Part shown: positions 36,262-49,320 of the stretch, piece after piece
Numbering within the stretch: position 1 is the stretch's first letter
Layout: every line of letters begins with the position of its first letter
Assembly: GCA_031763025.1 (NCBI GenBank)
Contig: JASSKH010000023.1
Location: forward strand, 310,001-374,000
Direction of reading: 5' to 3'
Source: Macrocystis pyrifera
Taxonomy: Eukaryota > Sar > Phaeophyceae > Laminariales > Laminariaceae
DNA: 64,000 nt
Notes under the pieces: model-generated
Databases searched by the model: none
What the model saw: the letters and a program-made list of their open reading frames with translations, nothing else
What the model was told of the DNA's origin: nothing
Program-made: the position numbers and the translations under genes

Positions 36262-37385
36262 CTTTCTTTTTGGCATGCTGCTCTCCGGCGGCCGAGGGTT
36301 CTTTCTCTCACTTTCGGCTGCGGGGTAAGCAAGGGGGCCGTGGGTACACTACGACGAATGTCTGCATCTCGGTCGAGCACCGTGGCGGTGCTCGGGGCAT
36401 TGAACGTCGCTGAGCTGGCTCTAAAAAACAAAGAATGGCTTTCCGCCTCGCTGAGCCGAGTAGGTGACGTGGAAAACCCCCTTTTTTTCATAGTGAACAG
36501 CCCGCCACCCTCAAACACTTTTTTTGAGCCCCTCTGCTGTACGTATGTTTTCAACCTCAGCAGAAGAAGTAGCAATAGCAGCAGCAGACATACAGCAGCA
36601 ACAGCAGAACACTTCTGTCGGCCGTCGTATTTGTTGCACCAAGCCCTTTGACGAGTGGTGTACACCTAATACCGAGCACGTTCATGTCCACAAAAATGCC
36701 TCCCTCCATCTGCCTATACCTGGGAGACATTGGCACAAGGTATCTATAATAGGTGTTGGTGTCGTACCTAACTAGTTGTCCATTCGCACGCTCTCAGCAG
36801 CAGGCAATCGCAACGGGCAAGTGCCACAGAGCCAGGCCCCATACTGCCTCCCGTCTCGCCGTACTGCTCCCTGTCTCGGTGCGGCATCGTGGATAGCCCA
36901 CACTGCCCGACTGCTGATACGATGAGCTGCGTGCGCTTCGAAAAACGAAGAATTTCTCTGATAATTTTCTGTGTTGAAAATCTCAAATTTCAATAACAAT
37001 GAAATCCCTCGCCTTTTTTCCTGTTTGTTTTTTTATCGACTTCAGCAGCAGCAGGTACAGCAGCACCAGAACACGTCTGTCGAGTGTCGAGAGTCATATA
37101 TGTTTCGCCTAGCCTTTGACGTGCACCACACACCTTACACCGAGCACGTACGTGACTACACACCTCATACCGAGCACGTACGTGACCACAAAACTGCCTC
37201 CCGCGGTCCGTATATCTGGGGGAAATTATCACCAGATATCTACTGTGTATGTAGGTATCATACCTAGCGAGTTGTCCAGTCGCGCGCTCTCAGCAGCAGG
37301 TTATCGCACCGGCGGGCAAGAGCCACAGAGCCAGGCTCATTCTGCCGCTCGTCTCCCTCTACCCCCCCCTTTCTCGGTGTGCATT
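36262..37385. repeat. Long interspersed repeat family R3, copy 1
   Basis: Matches 62662-63865 along almost its whole length: GGCATGCTGCTCTCCGGC, CCGAGGGTTCTTTCTC, the GAGCACCGT / GCTCGGGGC block, AACCTCAGCAGAAGAAGTAG and GCTCTCAGCAGCAGG. Within the copy, a ~450-bp stretch is itself repeated (36585-36905 resembles 37040-37380): CAGCAGCAG, GAGCACGT, CCTCC..GGTCCG, CTCTCAGCAGCAGG and CACAGAGCCAGGC in the same order. It ends in a TAG microsatellite. No coding frame is conserved. Confidence 0.85.
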
Positions 37386-37389
37386 TGGC

Positions 37390-37560
37390 ATACCTGGTAG
37401 TAGTAGTTGTTGTAGTAGTATTTAATAGTAGTAGCAGCAGTAGTAGTAGTAGTAGTAGTGGTGGCAGTAGTAGTAGTAGTAGTGGCAGTAGTATTATAAT
37501 AGTAGTAGCCGTAGTAGTAGTGGTATTGGTAATAGTAGGTATAGTAGTGCTGTCGTTGCC
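37390..37560. repeat. TAG/AGT trinucleotide microsatellite
   Basis: Interrupted (TAG)n tract at the end of R3 copy 1. R3 copy 2 ends in the same kind of tract (63870-64000), so the tail belongs to the element. Confidence 0.9.
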
Positions 37561-37929
37561 GCGAGTCCGCTGCTGTAACCATGACTTGTACTGATTTTGA
37601 CAGTCATTATTTTATACGTTGAGAGAATCATCTCAGGACGAGTGATTCGTATGTAGACCGGTTGCTTCCTATGTTAAAGTCATGATAGAGTGCTGCCCTG
37701 TTGTTGCCACGAGTCAGCTGCTGTTCCGTGAATACTTAATTGACAGTCATTAGATTTTTTTCATGACAAATGGATGCAGATAACTTTTTCATCGTGCTCC
37801 AAGCGTACGTATACGTGTACACGAATCAATACAGAGAAGCTGCTTCCAACAAAAAGTGATGTTTTTGGTTGTTGGCCTTTCTGTATTACTGACGCTGTTT
37901 TTGATTCGCACATACTGGTATAGTTTTTT

Positions 37930-38800
37930 TGAAGTAATTATTAATAGTACGGTATATAATAGTTGTAGTTGTACTATTCATATTGATAGTAGCCCATGGT
38001 ACCGAGCGCATCCTTCTTTTAATAATGCCTGTCCAATAGCAGTAGTAGTACCTGTACTTCAAGTAGTAGCAATAGTCGTAGTCGTTGTGGTGTCCGCTAT
38101 TGCTGTTGTTGTCGTCTGCATGCTGCTTCTACCTGGCCAAAGACAGCAGTAGATGCCCTCAACCGTATATAATACGTCGCCTGTACACTTACAAAATCAT
38201 TGTAATAGTAGTCGTAGTGGTACAACATTTTGTAGCGTGCATGCTACTTCTACCTTTACTACAGTACATCTATCTGCGTAGTAGCGGTGGTGGTGTATAT
38301 TAAGATTAGCAGTATAGTAGTCATGCCCCCAACCCATGGTACCGCTTGCATGCTACGTTGTCGTTGTATGAAAGTTAGTACTATAGTAGTAGGTAGTAGT
38401 GTAGAATTTATTCATGCTGTTTCTAACAGTGTACTGAATCTACGTATTACTGGCAGTGGTGTACAGTATAACAGTATAGCAGTCATGCCCCAACCCATGG
38501 TACCGCGTGGTTACGTGACCTCTCTGTTCACCATGAGGTTGCCTGTATTGTATGAGCGATTGGTCATGCTCTAGCAGTAGTACATAGTTGTAGTATAGTT
38601 AGTAGTCGAATTAGTAGTGTACCAGGTAGTATTTTGTAGAGCGCATGCTGCTTCTACCTGTACTACATCTGCGTAGGAGGTATAGTGGTGTATAGTAACA
38701 GTATAGTAGTCAACTCATGTGGCACCGCGTGCATGAAATATTGCAGTATTTACCACAGGAAGAGTAGCACTCAGTTCCTGCCGACTACCACTACTCCTTC
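37930..38800. repeat. Degenerate tandem repeat with GCATGCT..CTTCTACCT units
   Basis: The phrase (T/G)GCATGCT(G/A)CTTCTACCT recurs at about 38118, 38238 and 38643. Related words AACCCATGGTACCGC(T/G) (38333, 38494) and TATAGTAGTCA (38310, 38470, 38700) lie between them, embedded in TAG/GTA-rich sequence. Non-coding. Confidence 0.6.
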
Positions 38801-38809
38801 CTTCGGGAA

Positions 38810-41800
38810 ATACCCTAACCCATAGCTCACGTTTCTCCCAAGAACAGCTATACGTGTGTGACCTGTGACTCCCTTTTCGCTTTGCGACGCTCCCGAGATT
38901 TTACGTTACCTACATCCCGAAGGGGAGCCTTGCCATGTATACAATACACCTTGCTGTTGTACCAGCCGCAATCTATGGCGCGATACCTCGCCGGCCGTAC
39001 CAACGCAGAGGCCACGCGGCAACATACCGCTACGTTGCTTTGTTCGCTTTGCGCTTCAGCCGCAAAGCCCAATCCTATAGGCCGAAAAACACAGGAAAAT
39101 GGAGACAAAGCAACGAACCACGTCCTTACTTGAAGCAGTTCCAAGGCTGGCCAATGACCCATCCCCATCTAGCCAAGTGGCTGCCGGAGTGCTCGAAGCA
39201 TGACCACCTTGATGGCAAAAACAAGCAACACGAAGGGAAATACGATCAAGGACGACAAGCATTGCGACATTGTCAAGGGAATAAAGGCACCACATCACCT
39301 TACCGTGGTAGCCGGGCAATATACGTCGCACTAAACGCACCGCTCCCTTGGTTTAGTTCATGAAGCACGGGGACTAGAGTAGTATGAAACTCGAAACGAC
39401 CAGCATCCCCATTCAAGTGACAGGTGCAGTCTATAGCACTGATGACAGATATTTGCGTGAACACGGGATGACCGTCCTTCCGTGGTATCGGCTCACCCTG
39501 GAAATTACAGTACGGGACAAATTCGAGTCGCGAGACGGGTCAAACTATGCGTTCGTAAAGTGTCCTTGTCTACGCAAAAATTACAACTTCATGAGCTACT
39601 CAAAGCCACAATATCACAAACATAGACGTATCCATAAGCAGGCGGAGCCCCAGGATAGGAACACAATATGGCTGCCACGTTGTGCTCGCTACCACTATCC
39701 ACAAGTGCGAACACTCCTTAAATAGCAATGTCAACGTTAGAACTGCAAACCACGCACACAATCCTGTCACTGTGCTTGCTGCTACTGCTGTTGTATTTAA
39801 ACGGTATAATTGTAGCTCTGTAGCTCTACTGTTGCTGCAGTACGCACGAGCATGAATAATAGTAATATCTGTAGGCAGATGTGAGCGGCAAAATCAAGGT
39901 GGAGCACTTGTACCATATAAAGTACCCGGTACAGGGCCTTGCACGGCCTCACGGAAGTTCTGTACAATATATGCGATGGGTATCTCATCATATACGAACG
40001 TATGTTGAATAGGTACTCATAGCTACAAGAACGGCGTTTGTCTTCGCAGCTTTAGACCTTAATGTACACACGAGAAAGACAGCAGCAAGCAGCAGCACAT
40101 TAACCTTTGGGCGAGCGGAAACAACAGAGGCAGCACCAACAACACAACAGCAGCAACAGCAGCAGCAGAAACTGCCACTCAGTGCTATACTCGTGCTGCT
40201 GCTGCTCTACGCTTACGTGCGCCACCTCGCCGGAGCGCTACACTTCAAATCATGCTTGGCGCTCGACCCGGGAGCTCGGCATATAGTCCGCGACGGCCTC
40301 GCACCGCCGTGTCGTTACTGATACTATCATTGCTGTTGCTACTGCTGCTGCTGCCTCAGCGTTGAAATACATAAGTAGACACAAGCTGTCGCGCTCAAGG
40401 CGGTACGGGTGCGAGCCGTTTCTGAAACATTCATGTTCACTTTGCACAATTCCAAGTGGGTGCAGAGCGTGCCGTACCGGCCGCAACAATCCCATGCCGG
40501 ACGAGCTACCGTTTCGTGTCTCCGTATTAGCGGCTGCGATTTTCTTGTGTCTATAATCGTGCTGGTCGGGGGTGAGGTGCGTGGCTGCAGTGGCTGTTGG
40601 CTGTCACGCCGGAAGCAGTACGAGACTTGATATTTCGGATTCACGCTCCGTGATTCAAGGCTGGTTATACCGAGAACAAGACAATGCCGCAATTTCTGAC
40701 CTCCACCATCGCCTTTTTTTGCCCTTTCTGTAAAAAAAGCCGAAGCTTTGACCATCGAGGACGTTTTACGCAGCAGCTATGTTCTATATAGATTACCAAC
40801 CGCGGAACTTCAGGGAGGTATTGCGAGTTTGATACGACAGTGTGACACAAACTGACCGGTAGTAGATTAGCCTTAATGTGACTAGCAGCGTGCACCCCGA
40901 TAGTACAGCAGCGCTTCACAGAACGCACACGAGAGAGTCAGCTCGTGCCATACAACCAATAATACTTCTCTTACAAAAAAAAAATTATGCTGCCGCTGTT
41001 GATTGTTATCATTCGACTACACAAGCACCCCGGGTGGTTATCCCCTGTAACGGACGTCTAAATCAGCATACCAAGCCCCTCGGGGTTAGACTTAGCGAAT
41101 AAATAAGTCAAGACAAACGCTGTTTGCGATTCTGATCCTACTGCTGGCGAGCCATGGAAAACACCGATTGGACTTCAAATACGGCAGTGTACGTAAAAAA
41201 CAGCGACAAAACAACAGAAGCAGCATATATAGTACCTGATACCGTATATCAGGCATCACACGAGTGATGAGATAACAACCCCCCTCGGATGAATTTCCGA
41301 CTTGATTTTGTCGACGACGGGGTGAGTGTCAACGCCGAGCGATGCGCCCATGGCACCATCTCGACGAAACATTTCCATAGCCGCAATTTTCGTTGTGTGC
41401 CCCCTTTGCTTTGGAGAAAATACTCGGAAATTCAACCCAGGGGGTGTATTACTTCAAGGGTCATAAACGTAAATGCCTTTGTCGTTGAGGCCTGACAGGC
41501 CAGCATTCCGAACAGTTTCTCTTTCTTGAACCCGGGACAAAATATCACATATCCGCGAGAGATATGTCGCGGGAAGCCCAAACACCGCAGCTTCGACCGG
41601 TCCCCCCCCCCCGCCCGGGCCGGGAGGCGCCGGAGCCCGCCCCCCAGCGCGCCGCATGGGCGGAGCAATGGCGGCACGAAGTCGGGGCGAAGTTAAATAT
41701 GCCAATGACATGGAGAGAAATATACTGTATTACTAGAGGTGCGCAGGTGTAAACGGGAGTCAAGCACTTCTTGGGAACATTGAATTTGTTTGGTTTGTTT

Positions 41801-43560
41801 GATGGACAGGACAATTCATATCAATCTGCAATGTTGATATCAACCAGCAACACAGCAACCGGAAAAACAACAACAGCACCAGCGGGGTGGCGGGGACGCG
41901 TGTCCAAGTCTTCAAGGCCTGTGTCCCCGTCGGGAGCTCAGGCAATGAGGGCCCTCGGGAAGGGAAAATCATTCAAAGAGGGGAGAACTCGGGGCGTTTA
42001 CACGCACGTTCATTGATCAAATAATGCAACGGAGGACCGACGGAGGGGGTGCTGCGCAGAGGAAAGGAAAAATACAAACATATCAAGCACCCGGTGCACC
42101 GGCCAGGCACGCGGACCCAACGCGAGCTCCTGATCTTGCATTCGCGCACCAGGCCGTGCGATTGGGAGGGATAGAAAGCAATGACATAGGGAGAGGGAGG
42201 GGAATTCGGGTGTACACAGGTGTACGCGTGCATCAAAATGCGGAGGAATATCACAGCAAGCAGCAGCGCAGACGTGGGCCGTGGGTGGGGGTGGCTACAG
42301 CGAGTGGGAGCTGCTCCGCAGTGTGAAGCGAAGCAGGAAGGAAATAAGGCTGGCTGGTTCAAGTGGGCTGAAGAGAGGGAGAGGCCATGCGAGCTGGCTA
42401 GATCGGCTGTTCGCGGAACAGAGATATACGAGTTGAATTTATTTCCTTGCACGCCGAGGCGGTGTATGTTCACTCTCGGTCTATTTGGCACTAGTTTCAG
42501 CGAGGTCCACGTGACTGGTTCAATCAGCTCGTATTCGCGATATCGTTTGACAGGTAGGTATTTCAGGCGCGTGCGTTGCGCCTCACTCTCCTTCGTTATA
42601 GCTGTCTAGATACTACTGTACTGGTTGTGATCACCTCTTACCCACCCTTCGGACGGACAATTACTGCTGCTGCGATCGTGCGCAAAGTGGAAGGCAAAAA
42701 AAGAAAACGTAAAAAAGAGAGGGGCAACAAATAATATAGACTGCCACAATGTCCTGTAATATAGGGATCGTTTGGTTTAAAATTTGTACACAACGCACAA
42801 CGGTCCTATTAATAACATCTCTGGACAGAGTGGTACGTAAAACACGAGTACGTGACTCGAAGGCACGCTAGATCATTTAGAAAAGGCACAGCAGTTGGCA
42901 TCTGAGGAATCATAGACTGTCGCAGCTGCTGCCGTAAGGTTAGTGTTGGTGCAACAGCCGCGCGGGTGTTTAGTCGTACAGACATCCTTATTTCTTTGCA
43001 CGACGAACTTTCTTTTGATCGCCGAGAGTCTGACAGCATACCCCGCCTGTGTATGACTCACCAACGAGTACTTTGAGGAAAGGCTTTATTCACAGCAATA
43101 CTGTTGTAGTACTCGTATTGTCAGGCACTTGACGTGATATTCCGTTGGCAGCATGCACCTTCTGCTGTTACTTTTCGTGGTAATGGAGTGGATAATATCA
43201 GGGGAGACTCGTGCAGTAACGAGAGAGGGTTTGCGACTGGTGGGACAGCAACGCTGTTGAAGAGGGAAGGACTCGAGAAGAACATAGAGGTACAGAGGGA
43301 GCCCAACGTACGCACAGTAGTACCCTGATAGGTGGTACAGCAGTAGTAGGTAGGTACCAGGTTCCCACCGGGAGGTGCCCAGGGGAGTGGCGCACGAATG
43401 AAATAATACTCATACTTCGCATAAAATACTTACCTGCACACCTGTTTGGAACCAACTGCATCCACCCATCATTCATAATGTGAAGAACACACACATATTT
43501 TTCAAGATATATTATTCTGCTGTTTGTGGAGGAGTGTGGGATCACTATACTACAAAATTA
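38810..43560. other. No supported gene; several CAG runs and a GC island
   Basis: The longest plus frames (38935-39363, 39384-39725, 42220-42609) have no recognisable domain or defined splice sites. CAG/CAA runs lie at 40140-40210. A very GC-rich stretch with a C10 run lies at 41600-41680 and could be a promoter-type island, but no gene start could be tied to it. Confidence 0.4.
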
Positions 43561-43824
43561 AAAAAAAAAATCAAAACAGGGCACCGATAATAGTGGATAT
43601 TGATCCTGAACAGATGCACGCGGCGATCAAATCAATGCCTTTACGGCGCACACTCAAAATCAAGTACAAAAATGTTGCGTGAGGTCGAGGTTGCGACATG
43701 ATACTTTGTGACCGGCTGAGTAAAATACAGCGCATACAATATATATTCCCGCAACCCGCAAAAAAAAAGTGTTTCTTTGCTAACAATAACGGTTTCGCAG
43801 ATAGATGTCGACAACAATTCACAG

Positions 43825-44140
43825 TCCGATTACTGAGAGTATTGGAGTACTGGCGGCCAAAATGTTGCGAATACTGAGAAGGCCCACATAGTGCGAGCAC
43901 TGAGACTGAGAGTACTGAGAGTATGAGCAGAACGGAACCCCGAGAGCACACAGGCGAATATGCACCCGCAGTATCGAAACACGAAATGGTTGGAGTACAG
44001 GCAATATCCCCAGTGCAGAACCTCCAGATACTGAGAGTACTCGCAGTATGTATTCCTCGCAGCACATATTCACACTTCATACCCCGACTACACTGGGCAT
44101 ATTGAGAGTAACCCGGTACTGCGAGGACTCGCAGTAAGAA
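43825..44140. repeat. Dispersed AGTACT / TACTGAGAGTA motif cluster
   Basis: Near-palindromic words such as ACTGAGAGTACT and AGTACTCGCAGTA recur every 15-60 bp here. The same words recur at 44560-44910 (ACTGCGAGTACTCGCAGTA near 44840). The two clusters look like two parts of one decayed repeat. Confidence 0.5.
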
Positions 44141-44439
44141 CTCTACCAACGGACGGAATAATGCTATTTCGTCTCCCCGAATTCGGAAAATAAATAATTA
44201 TCTATATGATTTTTTTCACTTGGTTCTAGAATCCCCCCCCCCCCGCCCGCTGTCAAGCGATTTTTTTTTTGTAATGACGGTTCACATTTTTTTTTTTCCG
44301 GGCTCATCGTGACATGTCATACGTCATCACATTTTGCATTTCTTTTTTCCATTTTTTTTCTTCAAGAGCTTGTCCCCCGTCCCTATAGCGAAAACCATGG
44401 AATGTTCGTTTGGAACTCCCAATAGCATTTTACTTTCAA

Positions 44440-44468
44440 AGCAGCAGCAGCAGCAGCAGCAGCAGCTA
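44440..44468. repeat. (CAG)n microsatellite
   Basis: Nine consecutive CAG units. No frame around it is supported as coding. Confidence 0.95.
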
Positions 44469-46296
44469 ACAGCTAGCAGCTCTACAGCGGCAATTGCATA
44501 CATGGCATAGCCCTCAGAGAGAGGGTCTCAGGCCCAGACGAAAGGACGCCTTGACTTACTGTAGTATCGGTACTGCGAAGTCCAGGCACCCCCGCCGCCG
44601 CCTGAGCTGGCTGGGCAACAGCATCAGCAACAGCAATAGCTGCACACGACAAGCAGCAATTTAACATGAAAGCGCCGCGCTCAGGAGCAGCAGTACCAGT
44701 CTTGCAGTACCCGCAGCACAGAACCCCGAGATACTTGAAGCACAACAGGGAGTATCCACAGCGGAAGTCGTAAGTAGCGAATCCCGAATTAGTGCGAGCC
44801 CGAAAGTAACCGCAGTATAAAAGTACACAAACCTCAAAATACTGCGAGTACTCGCAGTATCTGCAGTACAAATCCGAAATACTGCGAGTGCACGAAGTAT
44901 CTACTAGTATATCGTTTTGTCGAACATACTTTGCTTTACTCCGCAAGTATTGGAAGCAACTATGAAAGAGTGAGGTATGGACGCACGCCACACGTAAGGG
45001 CGCCCAAACTCCGTGGCCTTGCGTAAAAACACGCGATCGTACGTATAAACAATCATATAACGGCATTGCAAGATAATAAGACTACACGCAACAGCGAATT
45101 CTGAAGGAGGGACATGTTTGGCTACCCTTTCGGTTGACTGTCATAGTTACACTGCTATTGCTGATTACCGTAGGAGAAGCTCAGTAGCGTACAGCAGCAG
45201 CAGTAGAGCAAACAGCGGACAGTGCTTCGTACGATTGTGTGAACGACGTACATGTCACATATATAAGCTTACTACACGGGAGAGAGTTCCATTTCTTCAG
45301 CGCGAAGGAAAAAAATGAAAAATTTGTCTGCAGAGTGCATGCAGCAAGCCGAGCAAGTAGCACGGTGCCTGGTGCATAGCGGCCAACATGGCAACAGCAA
45401 CGAGCAACAGGTACTCGTAGGTACATACTTGCTGACTGCTGGTCTCTTGGCTGCCGCGAGCATCACACTTCTGCTTCACTGTTGCTGCTGCTCTGCTGCC
45501 GTCTATGTCTAGCAAGCAGAAGAAGAGAGCTCAGCAACCGCACTATTACTAAAAATAAATCAATTTGTACCGTCATACCCAAACATGTCAGGAGACATGG
45601 ATGTCAAGCAAGGCAAAACGTGCGCTGTCTACAGTAGGATCTAGGGCCGAGTGTTACACACTAAAACATATTAGTTTGGTGTCAGTCGAGGTATGTCAAG
45701 GCAAAGTTGCTGTCTGTGAAGAGGTGAAAATTATGTCTCCCGACATCTTTGTCACACAGCGAGCAGTAGCAGAGCATCGTCATTTGATTGCTCGGATAGG
45801 CTCCGTACAGCGCGGGTCTACCACCGTGCATGGTGCTGCCTGCTGTTGATGCTGCAGTTTGATGGGGGTTAGCACCCTTTTGGCACTGCTGGCTTATATG
45901 TCTGTTGCCGCAGTCGCACTGCCGTGTGCAACATCATCAAGATCATGTACGATGACAATAATATCGGGCAAGTCAGAGAGAGATGTGGTGTTTTGTTACG
46001 GGGTGATCGATTTCAGGCTCGAATAAAAGCAACAAGCCACAGCAGTAGCACAGCGGAGACTAACGCGCATGTGGATTTGCCACACGCGCACGACGCTGCT
46101 CGCTGCTGTTGCTGCTGTTGCTGCTGCCGCTACTGCCACTGCTGCTGTTGGACGGCAGGGTTGTAGCGTTGTAGGCAGGTTGGTGGGTGGGTGGCGGTAA
46201 GCGAACTCCTTGCTCTGCTGCTGTATCGCCTGCTTATGCTGTGCTGTGTTCAAATGCTAAACGTATGATACCGGTTTAGTACGACACTCATGAAAG

Positions 46297-46560
46297 GGCC
46301 AAAAGATGACATTTCATCGGTACCGTACGTGCGTACAAAGTAAGGCCTCTCGTACCGAAACCAGGGAATTTAGTCTTATCCACTCCCGCCGGAAAAAAAC
46401 TTTGAGCGCCCGCCACGCGCTCTAGAGTGCACGGATCGCGCCGAGACCTCCACCAATGTTTCCCGCCGGGCTTCCCCTGTCTGAGTACTTGGTGTTTTGC
46501 CGAAAAGTGCTCGTACGAAGAGAAAAATTGGCAAAAGTACGAAAATTTGACAAACATACG
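46297..46560. repeat. Dispersed repeat family R2, copy 2
   Basis: Collinear with 6098-6356 (see copy 1). Shared landmarks are the GAGCGCCCGCCACGCG block and the CTCGTACGAAGA..GTACGAAAATTT end. Confidence 0.7.
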
Positions 46561-46796
46561 TATGCAAGTACGGGTACCGCAGTTGCCATTTTTTGCCCCT
46601 GTTTTACACGACCGCTGCTGCTGTACAATAGCCCTCGTGTTGGTTGACGCCTGCGCTTCCGTGCTTGTATGCGATCCGAAAATATGCTGCAAACTAAACG
46701 TCGATTGCATATCTTATATCATTTTTCGCCCTTGTACTGCTGTATGGAAAGCGTTTTTTCCCGGTGATGGAATATTACCCCCCCCCCCCCCCCCCT

Positions 46797-48240
46797 ATTG
46801 ATCGTATCACGTAGTGTTCAAGGTAAGGCACCCAAGAGGCAGTTACATAGTACTCCCATTGCTGTCTCTGGTAGTGGCCACACCGGAAATTAAACTGACT
46901 CATTGAAGCTGTCATCCATATGCAAGTCCGCCTCACAAGCGGTTCTTAGTAGGATGCAGCTCACCCTTCATGCGACTCGCCGGACACCTCACGGCGCTTC
47001 GCGCTTGGTGCAAGCAATGTCTGCCTGGTCGGTGAAAACCCGGCATGCTCCGTCCCGGCATTGTAGGGATGCGAGGGTCTATGGTCATACGACTACGGGC
47101 ATGCATGAGATCGAGTACATATCTCCTATCGAGTACACCCCCCCCCCCCCCCCCTATTATATATATATTATATGGGTTGGGTTGGCGTCGGTTGGCAACG
47201 ACACTGTAAAACATGCCGCTCACTACTCGAGCCAGACATCCAGGGTACCGTTGTTGTTGTTGTTGTTGTTGTTGTTTTTTGGCGGTCGCCCACAGCTGGT
47301 TGTCGAGTGAGATCATTTGTGCGAAGTAAAGAACCTTTACTCTGCACAAAGGAATTGATCGTATCACGTAGTGTTCAAGGCAAGGCACCCAAGAGGCAGT
47401 TACATAGTACTCCCATTGCTGTCTCTGGAAGTGGCCACACCGGAAATTAAACTGACTCATTGAAGCTTTCATCCATATGCAAGTCCGCCTCACAAGCGGT
47501 TCTTAGTAGGATGTAGCTCACCGTTCATGCGACTCGCCGGACACCTCACGGCGCTTCGCGCTTGGTGCAAGCAATGTCTGCCTGGTCGGTGAAAACCCGG
47601 CATGCTCCGTCCCGGCATTGTAGGGATGCGAGGGTCTATGGTCATACGACTACGGGCATGCATGAGATCGAGTACATATCTCCTATCGAGTACACCCCCC
47701 CCCCCCTATTATATATATATTATATGGGTTGGGTTGGCGTCGGTTGGCAACGACACTGTAAAACATGCCGCTCACTACTCGAGCCAGACATCCAGGGTAC
47801 CGTTTGTTGTTGTTGTTGTTGTTGTTTTTTTGCGGTCGCCCACAGCTGGTTGTCGAGTGAGATCATTTGTGCGAAGTAAAGAACCTTTACTCTGCACAAA
47901 GGAATTGATCGTATCACGTAGTGTTCAAGGCAAGGCACCCAAGAGGCAGTTACATAGTACTCCCATTGCTGTCTCTGGAAGTGGCCACACCGGAAATTAA
48001 ACTGACTCATTGAAGCTTTCATCCATATGCAAGTCCGCCTCACAAGCGGTTCTTAGTAGGATGTAGCTCACCGTTCATGCGACTCGCCGGACACCTTACG
48101 GCGCGCGCTTGGTGCAAGCAATGTCTGCCTGGTCGGTGAAAACCCGACATGCTCCGTTCCGGCATTGTAGGGATGCGAGGGTCTATGGTCATACGACTAC
48201 GGCCATGCATGAGATCGAGTGCATCTCATCGAGTACACCT
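46797..48240. repeat. Three tandem copies of a ~550-bp unit
   Basis: The marker ATCGTATCACGTAGTGTTCA occurs at 46801, 47358 and 47908 (spacings 557 and 550). Copies are nearly identical. Length changes fall in three simple tracts in each unit: a poly-C run, a (TA)n run and a (GTT)n run. The third copy stops at a shorter C run near 48240, and the first copy begins directly after a C run of about 17. Unit lengths are not multiples of three, so the 186-codon minus frame across unit 1 (poly-Gln, poly-Gly) is not a conserved protein repeat. Confidence 0.95.
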
Positions 48241-49013
48241 CCCCCCCTCAGTTTGTGTTCGTTTTGAATGCTCGGGTTTTTCCACTAGTAGGGGGGGGGG
48301 GGGTGCATGCTATGGGTTTGATCTGGGTGTGTTGGCAATGTTGCCGTTCAGCATACCAATGGGTGGGTGTGTTTTTAGAATCATTGGAATCGTGTGTCTT
48401 CGCTTGTGTTTCGATTCAAGAACTACACCAAACCTCAGTGGTGGAGTTTACCTGCAAGTTGTTATGTACATCAATTAATTCGACGCGAGTCGACGAGGAC
48501 CGCGCGTCACGCCGTGAGGAGGAGGGTGCCTGTTTTGTTACCCCGGATCAAAGCCATGTTAAGGGAGGGAGCTATTAATAGAGAGAGTTCATCGAAGCTT
48601 CTCAATGGGATGCAAACTAAAAGACGCAGCATACGAAGCACTCCTGGAAGCCTCGCGTGATCCTGCATGGTGATGAGGCCTTGACTTGATGACGGCTTTG
48701 CGCCTGACTTCTTTCTCAATATTTAGTTTGCAACAGCATGCCTGCCATCACCATAAAATACGCAATCACATAGAGTGATATTTTGGTTCACATATATCGC
48801 AAGTGGTCGGTCAACCCCTCCCCTACTGCCCCTTCCCGGAGCATGTGTGAAGTCGACTTTCCATTGTAATGATGGCATGTCCCAAGTGACCTCTCAACCC
48901 CTCAGCCCCTTAACCCGTTCCAGAAGCATGTGTGCCAGCGACATGTGCAGCTTTGCACAGGTACTATTACTTTTGATACCAGGTAATCGTACTGCTGCTG
49001 CCTGGCCGGTAAG

Positions 49014-49320
49014 GGGCGTTATTAATCGGACGTTTTTTTTTTCGCGTTTCGCGGAATTTTTTCAACTCGGGCAAAATACCTTCGTAAGGGGCGTTATTAA
49101 CCGGACGTTTTTTTTTCGTGTTTCGAGGAAAATTCCCGTATTTCCTTTTTTTTTTCTCGCGTTTCACGGAAATTCAACCCAGGCTAAATACCTTCGTAAG
49201 GGGCGCTATTAACCGGACGTTTTTTTTTCGCGTTTCGAGAAATTTCCCGGATTTCCTTTTTTTTTTCGCGTTTCGCGGAAAATTTTCAACCCCGGCAAAA
49301 CACCCAAAAAATAATTTCGC
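49014..49320. repeat. Tandem GGGCGTTATTAACCGGACGTTT repeats
   Basis: GGGGCG(T/C)TATTAA(C/T)CGGACG starts units at about 49013, 49087 and 49199. Each is followed by T-runs and TTTCGCGTTTCG. A related T-run plus TTTCGCGTTTC recurs near 49765. Spacing is uneven (74 and 112 bp). Confidence 0.7.

Noticed and set aside
37337-37594. Tyr/Thr-rich and Ser/Val-rich frames
   Set aside because: Translations of the TAG/AGT microsatellite.
46933-47493. 186-codon minus frame with poly-Gln and poly-Gly
   Set aside because: It lies in the ~550-bp tandem repeat. The frame breaks in the next copy because unit lengths (557, 550) are not multiples of three.
47620-47700. 5S rRNA-like look of GGTCTATGGTCATACGACTA
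   Set aside because: The similarity covers only the first ~15 bases. Internal Pol III control elements and the 3' pairing arm of 5S rRNA are absent.
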